This document shows positions 8,960-18,408 of a stretch of 64,000 nt of DNA, one piece after another (position 1 is the stretch's first letter; each line of letters opens with the position of its first letter). The stretch is taken from positions 3,534,001 through 3,598,000 of the forward strand of contig NZ_CP051515.1 in assembly GCF_012689525.1 (NCBI RefSeq), in the 5' to 3' direction. Source of the DNA: Paraburkholderia aromaticivorans. GTDB lineage: Bacteria; Pseudomonadota; Gammaproteobacteria; Burkholderiales; Burkholderiaceae. The translations under genes were made by a program, and so were the position numbers. The notes below the pieces were generated by a model, which saw only the letters and a program-made list of their open reading frames with translations, made no database searches and had not been told where the DNA came from.

Positions 8960-11608
8960 TCAATCGGCGCTGTGATCGGCAGCGTGCAATACTGGCATCG
9001 GCTCGGTGGCTGAGTCATCTACACAATGCCCTTCGATCAACGTATAAGCCGCCTCCGACGTGCTGCTTTTCACCGGCAAGGAATATTTTATCCGGCACAC
9101 CTCACCGTTCTTTTCGCCTAGCTTGACGACTAGCGTCCCTTGATCGCCGACGCCGCGCGCAAAAATCCGGCTGCCCTGCGCAACCATGCCGACCTGATTA
9201 CCGTCGGCATCCAGCACATCCGCGCCGAACGGCAGCCCTTCACCACCCAGTCGCGGCGCGTGAATCAGCGCTGCGCGTCCCGTCACCGTCTTGTACTTGA
9301 GCATGACCACCGAACCCAACCGCGGCACCGCACGCTCCGAAGTCGACTCAAACTCAACATCGCTCGACGAGCCCTTCGGATCAATATCCACCGTGTTCAT
9401 GCTGTACGGCGTCAGGTAAGGCACCACCGCGTAGCCACGATGGTCAAGCTTCCCCCCCGTTGCGCTCGACACCGTCGCGCCCGCCGCGCCCGGTGCTTCG
9501 ACGATGCCAAACGTATCGCCCACCGTCTGCGAGAACGTCACGCCGCCCGGATGCGCGACGATCGAACCGCTCACGCCGGCCGAGGCCTGGGTCGAGTTGC
9601 TTCCCGCACTCGCCGACGCCGTCATCTGCGCATACGGTGCGCGATAGACGCCGCTCACGCCGCCATTCACATTCGCAGCCGACGACGAACTCTGCCCCGC
9701 CGTCCCGTACGCGTTGTACGAGTACTGGTTGTGGTCGCCCGCCGATCCGCTGATATTCGCCTGCATCGTCGCTGCGCCGCTACCCGCGTTCAGGTTCGTC
9801 GTCAGCACCGGCGCATGCGGCGTGTGGCCGAGCGGAATCGTCGTGCTGAGCATGATCTCGTTCGACAACGTGCCGTCTGAGCTGCGCGTACGGCCCGCCG
9901 TCACGCTGTAGGTGCCGAACTTGAAGCCGTTCGAATAACCGGCTTGATAAAACACGTCACGGCCCGGGCGGTTCCAATAATGCTGCGACGAAGCCGTCAG
10001 AAACACCGAGCTGCCGTTTTTCAGGCTCTGGTTCACCGTCAATTGCAAACGGCCGCGTTGGCGGTCGGCTGCATTCACGTCACCGTCGTGCAACGCGAGG
10101 TCGCGCAACGACGCCGCATCGGCGAAGTTCAGATAGCCTGAGTCGGAAAAGCGATAAGCGCCCACTGCGATATTCGTCGAAGTCGGGTCGATGAACTTAC
10201 TGTAGCCGATGTGCAAACTATTACCGTGCAGCGATTTGTCGCCCGGTACTTCAGTGCGTGCGGTCGTGATGTCGCTGGCGAATGCGCCGTACTTCGTGTT
10301 GAATGCCGCGCCCATGTTCGCCGCCACGTATCCGCTCGACGCCAGCACGCCGCCGTACAGCGTGACCAGATTCGTCAGGCCGCGCTGCATCGTGAACTGC
10401 GTGAAACCGGGCTTCGTCTGCAGCGAGTCGTCGCGCAACTGGCCAGCCGTCACCGCAAAACGCGTGGTGCCGGGGCGCAGTGATTGCGCCACCGCTGCGT
10501 AGGGCACCGTGAAACTCTTCGTGCGGCCGTCCGCTTCGGTGACTGTTACGTCGAGATTGCCGCCGTAGCCCGTTGCATAGAGATCCTTGATCTCGAATGG
10601 ACCCGGCGACACGCTCGTCTCGTAGATCACCTGAGCGTTCTGACGCACCGTCACGCGCGCATTCGAATCCGCCGTGCCGCGCACGACCGGCGCGTAACCG
10701 CGCAGCGATTCGGGCAGCATGCGATCGTCGGTTGCGATCTGCGCACCGCGAAACGATACGCTGTCGAATACGTCGCCGGTCGTTTGCGCGTCGCCGAGCG
10801 TGACCTGCGAGCGCAGCTTCGCGACGTCGTGCTGCACGTAGGTGGCGATATTGTCGAACTGCGTCGCCTGGCCTGTCGCCGCCGTTACCGACGACTGATG
10901 ACGGAAGTGCCACGCGCCGATGTTCACGCCAGCGTTCAGGCCGAGATACGCCTGCGTCGACTGCACGCCACCGCTGTTCGACTGATAGGCGTTCGCGTTG
11001 TAGCTGATGAACCCGGCGTTCACGCCGTTTTCCCACAACTCGGGCGGCACATAACCACGCGCCGAGTTGCGCATGTATTTTTGCGGCACCGCGATCGCAA
11101 TTTTCTGCTCGGTGAAGTCGAACTCGATGCTAGCTTCCGGCACGGCAGCGGCAACGTCGATGCAATCGTTCGCTGCGGACTTCGTCGCGCTTTCGTTGCG
11201 CTCGGCGTCGACCTTCGCGAAGTCGATACCATAGCCTTCGAGCGTCTTACGATCGAAGCACGCGCGCGCGCTTTCGCCATCGCGCGTCGCGACGAAGCGA
11301 ACGTTGTCGTGTGCAACGCGCACGTCGTTAACCAGCAGGTCGACCGGGTACACGCCAGGCGACACGATATTGCCACGCGCAAAGCGCGAGACATCGACGG
11401 TCTGTTTCGCGTCGGTCTGCAGGAAGGTCGTGTCGAACGTGACCGCACCGGCTACCTGCGCGGCATCCTTCGCGCTGGCATTTTCCTGGACCATATAACC
11501 CAACACCGCTAAAGCCGACAGCACGACGGCAGTGATCGGCTTGAGGCCGAACGAACCGTGTTCACCGTTAATGCCGGTCTTCGATTGGATTTGACGCGAG
11601 GATTTCAT
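8960..11608 (-). CDS. Fimbrial outer-membrane usher protein (FimD/PapC family)
   Basis: 882 residues, usual for ushers. It forms the outer-membrane pore through which chaperone-bound pilins are assembled. The order is an N-terminal signal/anchor segment (ITAVVLSALAVLGYMV), the periplasmic N-terminal domain (FDTTFLQTDAKQTVDVSRF), the long beta-barrel with plug (RGYAPVVRGTADSNARVTV; GPFEIKDLYATGYGGNLDVTV), and C-terminal plug-like domains with GLPFGADVLDADGNQVGMV. I chose the ATG at 11608; the longer frame begins only with TTG. The start residues are long for a signal peptide, so the exact N-terminus is uncertain. Third gene of the pilus operon. Confidence 0.93.
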   Translation of the reverse strand: MKSSRQIQSKTGINGEHGSFGLKPITAVVLSALAVLGYMVQENASAKDAAQVAGAVTFDTTFLQTDAKQTVDVSRFARGNIVSPGVYPVDLLVNDVRVAHDNVRFVATRDGESARACFDRKTLEGYGIDFAKVDAERNESATKSAANDCIDVAAAVPEASIEFDFTEQKIAIAVPQKYMRNSARGYVPPELWENGVNAGFISYNANAYQSNSGGVQSTQAYLGLNAGVNIGAWHFRHQSSVTAATGQATQFDNIATYVQHDVAKLRSQVTLGDAQTTGDVFDSVSFRGAQIATDDRMLPESLRGYAPVVRGTADSNARVTVRQNAQVIYETSVSPGPFEIKDLYATGYGGNLDVTVTEADGRTKSFTVPYAAVAQSLRPGTTRFAVTAGQLRDDSLQTKPGFTQFTMQRGLTNLVTLYGGVLASSGYVAANMGAAFNTKYGAFASDITTARTEVPGDKSLHGNSLHIGYSKFIDPTSTNIAVGAYRFSDSGYLNFADAASLRDLALHDGDVNAADRQRGRLQLTVNQSLKNGSSVFLTASSQHYWNRPGRDVFYQAGYSNGFKFGTYSVTAGRTRSSDGTLSNEIMLSTTIPLGHTPHAPVLTTNLNAGSGAATMQANISGSAGDHNQYSYNAYGTAGQSSSSAANVNGGVSGVYRAPYAQMTASASAGSNSTQASAGVSGSIVAHPGGVTFSQTVGDTFGIVEAPGAAGATVSSATGGKLDHRGYAVVPYLTPYSMNTVDIDPKGSSSDVEFESTSERAVPRLGSVVMLKYKTVTGRAALIHAPRLGGEGLPFGADVLDADGNQVGMVAQGSRIFARGVGDQGTLVVKLGEKNGEVCRIKYSLPVKSSTSEAAYTLIEGHCVDDSATEPMPVLHAADHSAD

Positions 11609-11833
11609 GACCGTAACACCGCTTGCAGGAAACGCCGGCCTCTTGATGAGGTACAAGTCGATGTTATGGATTTAGAAAATAGGAATCCCTAGGACAGTTC
11701 TGAATTACGAGATAAACAAACACAGGCGCGCGCGGTGGCGCGTATCGCGACTTGCGCGATAGACAGAGGCTTGAACCGGGAGGACACGGGCGGCATGATG
11801 CCGCCCAGGAAGGACGCGAGGAACGGACTCGCT

Positions 11834-12577
11834 TTACTGGCTTAGCGTTGCATCGCCCTCGATGGGGCCACCGAAATCGCTGATCGCGATGTAGTGAACC
11901 TTGGCGCTGGCCTGTACACCGGCCATCTGCGGCACGGGAATGATCTGCGTGCCGTGCGGCGCCACCATGCCGCCGTTGTCGTTCTTGTACGTATGGCCGT
12001 TCGTCGTGACATCGATTGAACTGAACGACACGTAGTAGGCGCTGGGATTGGACACCGCCAACGCCTGCCCTTTGCCGACCGGCGCGGGCACGACTTTCCA
12101 GTCGAGTTGACGCGGCGCTTCCTCCGGCCGGCCCGACAGCTTCGGCGGCCGCACGAACACCTTGATTCGCGTGCGGTACGCGAACTGGAGCGTGTTGGCG
12201 TCGCTCGTGTTCGCGGCCTTGGGCGGAATATCCAGCACGTTCAGCCAGTAGACGGACTCACGGTCCTGCGGCAACGCTTCGCCGCTGTACATGACGCGCA
12301 GTGTCTGCGATTTCTGCGGATCCATCCGGAAGATAGGCGGTGTGATCACAAACGGCACCTTGGACTCGCCGGGCTTTGCGTCGGCATTGCCGTCGTCCAT
12401 CCATACCTGCACGAGCGATGGGTTGCGGCTGTCGTTTTCGAGCTTGACAGTCACTTCACGCTGATCCAGCGGATATACGACCCGTGTGCCGCCGATCGTT
12501 ACGCTCGCGTGTGCCGCGCCTGCGAACAACGCCCCCGCCAGACCCGCCACCGCCATCCACCGACGCATCGCTTTCAT
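11834..12577 (-). CDS. Periplasmic pilus assembly chaperone (PapD/FimC family)
   Basis: 247 residues with signal peptide MKAMRRWMAVAGLAGALFAGAAHA. The mature protein starts SVTIGGTRVVYP, the typical first strand, and carries the conserved segments VTVKLENDS, PPIFRMDPQKSQTLRVMY and ESVYWLNVLDIPP of two-Ig-domain chaperones. It caps pilin subunits by donor-strand complementation and delivers them to the usher. AAGGA lies upstream of ATG 12577 (a GTG three bases earlier is possible). It lies between the pilin and usher genes, with 225 bases before the usher start. Confidence 0.95.
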   Translation of the reverse strand: MKAMRRWMAVAGLAGALFAGAAHASVTIGGTRVVYPLDQREVTVKLENDSRNPSLVQVWMDDGNADAKPGESKVPFVITPPIFRMDPQKSQTLRVMYSGEALPQDRESVYWLNVLDIPPKAANTSDANTLQFAYRTRIKVFVRPPKLSGRPEEAPRQLDWKVVPAPVGKGQALAVSNPSAYYVSFSSIDVTTNGHTYKNDNGGMVAPHGTQIIPVPQMAGVQASAKVHYIAISDFGGPIEGDATLSQ

Positions 12578-12630
12578 CACCGTTCCTTTTCTTCAAGCTT
12601 GACCGCGACTAATCTCAAAACTAGTCTATA

Positions 12631-12664
12631 AAAATGGCGTTTGCTGCAACAAACGCCGTTTTTT
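12631..12664 (-). terminator. Intrinsic terminator/attenuator between pilin and chaperone genes
   Basis: On the minus strand GGCGTTTG and CAAACGCC form an 8-bp stem with a 6-base loop, flanked by A and T runs (T5 after the stem). It starts about 7-10 bases after the pilin stop codon. This is the place where partial termination would give more pilin than chaperone and usher. Confidence 0.8.
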
Positions 12665-12670
12665 CGTTAC

Positions 12671-13240
12671 TTATTGATATTGCATCGTGTACTGAATCGA
12701 CGATGACACCGAGCCTGCTGCAGCCTTGCCGGTCGCAAAGTACTGGGCAAAGTACTTCACCGTCGCGTTGCCAGCGGTAATCGGCGCGCCGTTGGCGGAG
12801 ATGTCGTTGTTGCTCTCGGTGAGGATGTTGATCGGCTGCATATTCGTGTTCAACAAGCGGATTTCGACGTTTTGCGCAGGGGCTACCATCGATTGATTCG
12901 CCAGGTAACCATTCGATTGATCAACCGTCGAGCCGTTTTCGAAGCGCGCAATCGCCTTGGTTGCCGCGCCCGAACAGCCGGTCAACTGCATCTGAATGGC
13001 CCCTGCGTTGGTCGTGCCGGCAGTCGCGCCTGCCGATGCCAATGCGCCTGCCGGAACTGGCGGCAGCGTGACGGCAATGTCAGCCGGGTTGCCGGAGGTC
13101 ACGCCGTTAATCGAGCAAGTGGTGTCGGAGATGGAGCCGGTGAACGTAATGGTGCCGTCTGCGGCATGGGCTTTCATCGACAACAAAGCGGTAGTACCCA
13201 TGGCGGCCACGATAAGTCCGGAAATGATGCGTTGTTTCAT
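12671..13240 (-). CDS. Major type 1-like fimbrial subunit (pilin)
   Basis: 189 residues: signal peptide MKQRIISGLIVAAMGTTALLSMKAHA, then a mature pilin beginning ADGTITFTGSISDTTCSI with the conserved first Cys. The second Cys is at LTGCSG, forming the usual disulfide loop. The C-terminal strand is IQYTMQYQ. The length and single Ig-like domain fit a shaft subunit. AGGAGC sits directly before ATG 13240. It is the first gene of the operon pilin - chaperone - usher - adhesin, followed by a terminator-like hairpin. Confidence 0.95.
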   Translation of the reverse strand: MKQRIISGLIVAAMGTTALLSMKAHAADGTITFTGSISDTTCSINGVTSGNPADIAVTLPPVPAGALASAGATAGTTNAGAIQMQLTGCSGAATKAIARFENGSTVDQSNGYLANQSMVAPAQNVEIRLLNTNMQPINILTESNNDISANGAPITAGNATVKYFAQYFATGKAAAGSVSSSIQYTMQYQ

Positions 13241-13614
13241 TTAAGCTCCTGAGATTCAATCAATTAAACGATTAGGAATTTGGCGGCTACTTCGTATCTT
13301 CACGTCGAACCGCCCAGGCAATCGCGGCTTTCGCTCGACTCCATCGTCGTTCCCACCGAAGCGTTGATCACCATGAACAGAATCTTAAAAAACCACGGCC
13401 CGGCTGTCGTTCAGATGAGTCTTAATTTAATGGGATAACACTAAGAGTGCGACCAGCTTGCTTTATCGCGTCGGGCATAGCTTTGCGGGATACAGAAAAA
13501 ATTTTGCGATGCATCGGGCGCCGTGAATTAAGAATAATCCCAGGCTTCGACGGGCAGCTCATCGAGCCGCATGCCGAGCGGATTCTTTGCCGGCTTGCGT
13601 CGATGGTCGATCCA
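13241..13614. other. Intergenic region upstream of the pilus operon
   Basis: This region is less GC-rich than its neighbours, with AT-rich patches near 13250-13285 and 13420-13440. It must contain the minus-strand pilus promoter. No clear consensus -35/-10 or invertible-repeat switch is visible. Confidence 0.5.
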
Positions 13615-13651
13615 AACCAAAAACCCGCCGCATCGTTGCCGATGCGGCGGG
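13615..13651 (-). terminator. Strong rho-independent terminator of the fae-MFS operon
   Basis: CCCGCCGCATCG (13624-13635), loop TTGC and CGATGCGGCGGG (13640-13651) form a perfect 12-bp stem. On the minus strand it is followed by TTTTTGG. It starts about 22 bases after the MFS stop codon. The other strand has GGGTTTTC after the stem, so it may work both ways. Confidence 0.92.
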
Positions 13652-13673
13652 TTTTCTTCAGCGTTTCAGTGCG

Positions 13674-15056
13674 TTAAGCGCCGCTAGCTTCGTTCAACGT
13701 CAAATGCTTCGTTTCCGGCGCCCATGCAATCGACACCACCATGCCGATCAGCAGCACCGCCGCGAGCACCATCATCGTGATATGGAAGCCTAAATGCACG
13801 ATGCCGAGCGGCAGCAGAAACGTGCCGACGGCCGATCCAAGCCGGCTACACGCAATCGCGAGCCCAACACCACATGCACGCACCTCCGTCGGAAAACACT
13901 CCGGCGGAAACACGCCGACGAGATTCGAGAACGCCGACATGGTGAGCGTGAAAATCCCAAACGCGACGATCATGCCGAGCGTCGCCGACTCCGGCAGCAA
14001 ACTCAACGCGATCAGCGACACGCACGTCACCGCGAACGAGCCGATCAGGAAGACGCGCCGCGGAAGTTTGATCGTCAGCCAGATGCCGATCAACGCCCCG
14101 AGCACGAGAAAGCCGTTCAGCAGAAAGTCCGCGCTCGAATCATTGCTCAAATGAATCGCTTTCAGGATGGTCGGCAGAAACGTATAAACAGCGAAATACG
14201 GAATCACGAGGCACACGAAGAACGCGCAATTGAAAACCGTGCGGCGAATCAGATCCGGTTTGAACAGACGCATGAAACCGCCCGCCGATTGCGCGTGCTC
14301 GTTGTGGCCGCCATCCAGAATGACGTTCGCGCCAAAGTGCTTCAGCACGATCGACTTCGCTTCCGCCGTGCGGCCTTTGCCATGCAGCCAGCGCGGCGAT
14401 TCCGGCGTGCCCATGCGCAACACGAGAACGATCAACGCCGGCACACCCGCCGACGCCAGCAGCCAGCGCCATGCATCCGGCGAGGCATCGGCGTACTGCA
14501 TGCCGAGCACATTCGCCACAACGTAGCCGATCGTCCACACCACACTGAACGAGCCAAGCAACGTGCCGCGATGTTTGCGCGGCGAGAACTCCGCGAGAAT
14601 CGCATGTCCGACAGCAAAATCTCCACCCATGCCGAAGCCGATCAACACCCGCAGCAAACACAACTCGAGCGGTGAACGCACATAGAACTGCGCGAACGCA
14701 GCCGCTGTGATGATGATAAAACTCAGCAGGAAAATCTTCTGCCGTCCCATGCGATCCGACAGCCAGCCGAAGACCAGACTGCCGATAAAAATGCCCATCA
14801 ACGCGGAACTGCCGATCATGCCCATCCAGAAGGCGTCGAGCGGCATCTGGCGATTCAGCGACGCGAGCGCGTAGCCGATCGTGCCGAGCGCGAAACCTTC
14901 AGTGAAGTGCGCGCCGAACGTCAACCCGGCGATCTTGACGTGAAAGGCGTTCAGCGGAACGTCGTCGAGAGGAATGGGGCCGTGCGCGGATGCCGCTGCC
15001 GCCGGCAAAGTGGGGGCAAGGCCGAGAGTGGCCGCCTGCATATCCTGATTGCTCAC
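13674..15056 (-). CDS. MFS transporter, sugar/acid:H+ symporter type
   Basis: 460 residues with about 12 membrane segments. The family motif FGWLSDRMGRQK (loop 2-3) and the segment GFGMGGDFAVGHAILAEFSPRKHRG mark a major facilitator of the SP/AAHS type that imports small carbohydrates or organic acids with protons. I chose the GTG at 15056 because AAGGAGA lies 5 nt upstream; the longer frame has no such site. It is the last gene of the fae - aldo/keto reductase - dehydrogenase operon, 121 bases after the dehydrogenase and just before the operon terminator. It probably imports the substrate of that pathway, which is unknown. Confidence 0.9.
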   Translation of the reverse strand: MSNQDMQAATLGLAPTLPAAAASAHGPIPLDDVPLNAFHVKIAGLTFGAHFTEGFALGTIGYALASLNRQMPLDAFWMGMIGSSALMGIFIGSLVFGWLSDRMGRQKIFLLSFIIITAAAFAQFYVRSPLELCLLRVLIGFGMGGDFAVGHAILAEFSPRKHRGTLLGSFSVVWTIGYVVANVLGMQYADASPDAWRWLLASAGVPALIVLVLRMGTPESPRWLHGKGRTAEAKSIVLKHFGANVILDGGHNEHAQSAGGFMRLFKPDLIRRTVFNCAFFVCLVIPYFAVYTFLPTILKAIHLSNDSSADFLLNGFLVLGALIGIWLTIKLPRRVFLIGSFAVTCVSLIALSLLPESATLGMIVAFGIFTLTMSAFSNLVGVFPPECFPTEVRACGVGLAIACSRLGSAVGTFLLPLGIVHLGFHITMMVLAAVLLIGMVVSIAWAPETKHLTLNEASGA

Positions 15057-15177
15057 GCTGTCTCCTTCGTTAGTATGGATCGCCGGGCGTCGCCGGCATG
15101 TTGCCGCGCGCCCGATTGCGTCGTCCGCCTGTGCGTCACGCAGGTGCATGACGTACGGCGGACGCGCGGTGTGAAGA

Positions 15178-16617
15178 TCAGCGTCCGAGGCCGCCCATCA
15201 TCATGTACTTCAGTTCGGTGTATTCATCGAGCCCGTACTTCGAACCTTCACGGCCGAGACCCGACTGCTTGACGCCGCCGAACGGCGCGACTTCCGTGGA
15301 CACGATCCCTTCGTTGATGCCGACCATACCGCTTTCCAGCGCTTCACCGACGCGCCATGCGCGGGCTAGGTCGCGCGTATAGAAATACGCCGACAAGCCG
15401 AACGGCGTGTCGTTGGCTGCGGCAATGGCTTCCGCTTCGATCTTGAAGCGGAAACACGCGGCCACCGGTCCGAAGGTTTCTTCCTCGGCGATCAGCATCG
15501 AGCTGTTGGCGTCGACTAGGACCGTCGGCTCGTAAAAAGTGCCACCTAGCGTGTGCGGCTTGCCGCCGGTCAAAATCTTCGCGCCCTTCTGCAACGCGTC
15601 GGCGACATGCGTTTCGACCTTCTTCAACGCAGCCTGATTGATCAACGGACCTTGTTCGACCTCGCCTTGCAGCGCGTTGCCGACGCGCATCTTGCGCACT
15701 GCTTGCGTCAACGCGGACGTGAACGCATCGTAGATGCCGTCCTGCACATAGAAGCGGTTGACGCACACACACGTCTGCCCGGTATTGCGGAATTTCGAAG
15801 CCATCGCGCCTTGCACGGCCGCGTCGAGATCCGCGTCGTCGAAGACGATGAATGGCGCATTGCCGCCGAGTTCGAGCGACAACTTCTTCAGCGTATCCGC
15901 CGACTGCTTCGCCAGCAGCTTGCCGACGCGCGTCGAACCGGTGAACGACAGCTTGCGCACCACGTCGGATTCCGTGAGCGCGCCGCCGATCGCCACGGCA
16001 TCGCCGGAGACAATGTTGAACACGCCGGGCGGAATGCCCGCTTTCCCGGCCAGCACCGCCAAAGCGAACGCGGACAACGGCGTTTCTTCCGATGGCTTGA
16101 GCACCATCGTGCAACCGGCCGCGAGCGCGGGGCCGGCCTTGCGCGTGATCATGGCGAGCGGAAAATTCCACGGCGTGATCGCCGCGACCACGCCGACTGG
16201 TTCGCGCGTCACGATGATCTTCGCGTTCGGATTCGGGCTCGGGATCACGTCGCCGTATGCCCGCTTCGCTTCTTCCGCGAACCATTCGAAGAAGCTCGCC
16301 GCATAGCCCACTTCGCCGCGCGCTTCGGCAAGCGGCTTGCCTTGCTCCAGCGTCAGCAGTTCGGCAAGCGCGTCGCGGTTCTCGAGCATCAATTCGCCCC
16401 AGCGTTTGACGCGGGCGCTGCGTTCTTTCGCCGTCAGCGAACGCCATGCGGGCAACGCGCGCTCGGCGGCCGCGATGGCCTGCGCCGTCTCCGCCGCGCC
16501 ACCTTTGGCTACTTGCGCGACGACCTCGCCGGTCGCGGGATTCAAAACAGCATACGTGTCGGCGCCTTCGTACCACTCGCCGCCAATGTAATGTCCGGTG
16601 CGGAGAAATTCGTTCAT
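15178..16617 (-). CDS. NAD(P)-dependent semialdehyde dehydrogenase (GabD-like)
   Basis: 479 residues, the usual length for succinate-semialdehyde dehydrogenase-type enzymes. Visible elements are VAAITPWNFPLAMITRK (cofactor fold), KPSEETP, FTGSTRVGK, catalytic Glu in LELGGNAP and catalytic Cys in NTGQTCVCVNR. It oxidises an aldehyde to a carboxylic acid. The best match by pattern is succinate semialdehyde dehydrogenase, but the context (Fae homologue, aldo/keto reductase) suggests another aldehyde could be the true substrate. Its ATG overlaps the stop of the aldo/keto reductase gene by four bases (ATGA), so translation is probably coupled. Confidence 0.92.
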   Translation of the reverse strand: MNEFLRTGHYIGGEWYEGADTYAVLNPATGEVVAQVAKGGAAETAQAIAAAERALPAWRSLTAKERSARVKRWGELMLENRDALAELLTLEQGKPLAEARGEVGYAASFFEWFAEEAKRAYGDVIPSPNPNAKIIVTREPVGVVAAITPWNFPLAMITRKAGPALAAGCTMVLKPSEETPLSAFALAVLAGKAGIPPGVFNIVSGDAVAIGGALTESDVVRKLSFTGSTRVGKLLAKQSADTLKKLSLELGGNAPFIVFDDADLDAAVQGAMASKFRNTGQTCVCVNRFYVQDGIYDAFTSALTQAVRKMRVGNALQGEVEQGPLINQAALKKVETHVADALQKGAKILTGGKPHTLGGTFYEPTVLVDANSSMLIAEEETFGPVAACFRFKIEAEAIAAANDTPFGLSAYFYTRDLARAWRVGEALESGMVGINEGIVSTEVAPFGGVKQSGLGREGSKYGLDEYTELKYMMMGGLGR

Positions 16618-17651
16618 GCGGCCTTCTCCAGCGTTTCGTCGAACATGCCTTGAGCCAGGCGCGGCGCGCGCGCAATACGCTTGCCCGCGGTGTAATCGTT
16701 GATCAGATCGCACGGCGTGTAGTTGCGTTCGAGCTCGAACAGTTCATCCGCCGAGAGCGTCGTGCCGAGCGCGGCGAGCGCGCTGTCGAACTGCGCCGGC
16801 GTATCCGCGCCGACCAGCATGCTTGCGACACCGCGATGATTCAGCACCCACGCCTGCGCGATCTGCGCAGCGGAAACGCCACGCCGCGCGGCCACGCGCG
16901 CCACCGACGCGGCAATCTCACGCGAAGCCACATCGCCATACATTTGCGCGGTGAAGAAGTCGGTCTGATTGCGCGTCGAGTTCGGATCGCACGTCAGCAG
17001 CCCGCGCGCCAGCGGACTGAACACGGACACCCCGACGCCCTGATCCTGGCAATACGGAATCATTTCGCGCTCTTCCTCGCGGTACGCCAGGTTCAACTGC
17101 AATTGCATATTGATCGGCTTGTGCCAACCGTTGCGCTCGCAGACCTGCATGATCTTCGCGAACTGCCACGTGTACATGGTCGACACGCCGATATAGCGAG
17201 CCTTGCCGGCGCGCACAATATCGTTGAGCGCGCCCATGGTTTCTTCGACTGGCGTATTCACGTCGAAGAAATGCAGCATGTAGATGTCGACGTAATCCAT
17301 GCCGAGGCGCGTGAGCGAGCCGTCGATGCCGTCCATGATGTGCTTGCGCGAATGGCCGCCGGCGTTCTGATACGCGCCCATGTCATAGCCGACCTTAGTG
17401 GCCACGACCATTTCCTCGCGTCGCGCGAGACGCTTCAGAATGCGGCCCACCACTTCTTCACCGACGCCGGTCGAATAGAAATCGGCGAGGTCGATAAAGT
17501 TGACGCCTGCTTCGAGCGCATGACGAACAATCGGCTCGCTTTGCGCTTCGTCGAAAATCCACGGCTTCCATTGCGGCGTGCCCATGTTCATCGTGCCGAG
17601 GCACAGACGCGAAACCTTCAGACCGGATTGGCCGAGGCGAATGTATTCCAT
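16614..17651 (-). CDS. Aldo/keto reductase
   Basis: 345 residues with a TIM-barrel aldo/keto reductase pattern: RLGQSGLKVSRLCLGTMNMG at the N-terminus, the tetrad Asp/Tyr in LADFYS, Lys in VATKVGYD and His in YMLHFFD, and a C-terminal NADP-binding segment (SMLVGADTPAQ). It interconverts an aldehyde or ketone and an alcohol using NADPH. AAGGAGA precedes ATG 17651. Second gene of the operon, 88 bases after fae and overlapping the dehydrogenase gene by 4 bases. Confidence 0.93.
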   Translation of the reverse strand: MEYIRLGQSGLKVSRLCLGTMNMGTPQWKPWIFDEAQSEPIVRHALEAGVNFIDLADFYSTGVGEEVVGRILKRLARREEMVVATKVGYDMGAYQNAGGHSRKHIMDGIDGSLTRLGMDYVDIYMLHFFDVNTPVEETMGALNDIVRAGKARYIGVSTMYTWQFAKIMQVCERNGWHKPINMQLQLNLAYREEEREMIPYCQDQGVGVSVFSPLARGLLTCDPNSTRNQTDFFTAQMYGDVASREIAASVARVAARRGVSAAQIAQAWVLNHRGVASMLVGADTPAQFDSALAALGTTLSADELFELERNYTPCDLINDYTAGKRIARAPRLAQGMFDETLEKAA

Positions 17652-17739
17652 AGTGCGTGTCTCCTTCCTGATAGCAGCCGGCAGCGCGGACGGTTAGTTG
17701 CGCATTCCGAGGAAGCGCGCCGAACCGCGCTGTATGCCA

Positions 17740-18264
17740 TTAACGTTGCTTCGGTGTGTAGAACGGGTTCGATACGTCGCGCGCGGCGGCGAAGACTTCA
17801 TCGCGATGCGGCAGGCCCTTCATCGCCGCGAGGATCGCGTTCTTGCACGCGCGGTAGTTGTTCTCGAAGACGGCGTCGAGATCGTCGGTTGACGGATTGA
17901 CCCAGTTTGCCGACACCACCACCCAGTCGTTTTCCGCTTCGGGCGGCAGCGTGCCGTTCTCCAGCGACTCGGCCACGGCCTTCGCGATACCGGCTTGCGA
18001 GGCGCCCCACGTCGCGTTGCCGTGGAATTCGCTGCCGATCTGCGCTTTGTTCACATACAGCGTCAGCGGCTTGGTCGGCACGCCCGGACGCGCGATCACG
18101 ACGAACGGCGCATGACCCGCCGAAGGCGTCGCCAATGCGGTGGCGAAAGCCTGGCCAGCCGGGCCGTTGCGCGGGCCAACGAGTACGTTGATGTGCGCGA
18201 GATTGACGCCGGGGCCTTCGAATCCTTCGCCGATAAAGAGTTGTTTGTCCGTCGATGCGCTCAT
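17740..18264 (-). CDS. fae: Formaldehyde-activating enzyme (Fae) family protein
   Basis: 174 residues, the full length of Fae, which condenses formaldehyde with tetrahydromethanopterin. The signature VNLAHINVLVGPRNGPAG contains the conserved His used as general acid, and LYVNKAQIGSEFHGNATWG and VVSANWVNPST are also typical. The start is ATG 18264, with GGAAG 5 nt upstream. No other tetrahydromethanopterin-pathway gene is in the window, so whether this homologue handles formaldehyde or another aldehyde is open. It leads an operon with an aldo/keto reductase, an aldehyde dehydrogenase and a transporter, which is not the standard C1 arrangement. Confidence 0.9.
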   Translation of the reverse strand: MSASTDKQLFIGEGFEGPGVNLAHINVLVGPRNGPAGQAFATALATPSAGHAPFVVIARPGVPTKPLTLYVNKAQIGSEFHGNATWGASQAGIAKAVAESLENGTLPPEAENDWVVVSANWVNPSTDDLDAVFENNYRACKNAILAAMKGLPHRDEVFAAARDVSNPFYTPKQR

Positions 18265-18408
18265 GGTCTTCCGTCGAGGTTGATTGGATGGCCGATTGTG
18301 ACGTTCGGCATCCGCGACCATGTATCGATGAGTTTTGATGCGGGGTATGAGAGGAACTCAACTCCGGGTTAGCCCCGAGCGCGGCGGCCTGCGCGTATCA
18401 AAGCGCGC

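Noticed and set aside
13241..13614. Possible invertible promoter switch (fimS-like) for the pilus operon
   Set aside because: No pair of inverted repeats flanking a promoter-sized segment and no recombinase gene nearby.
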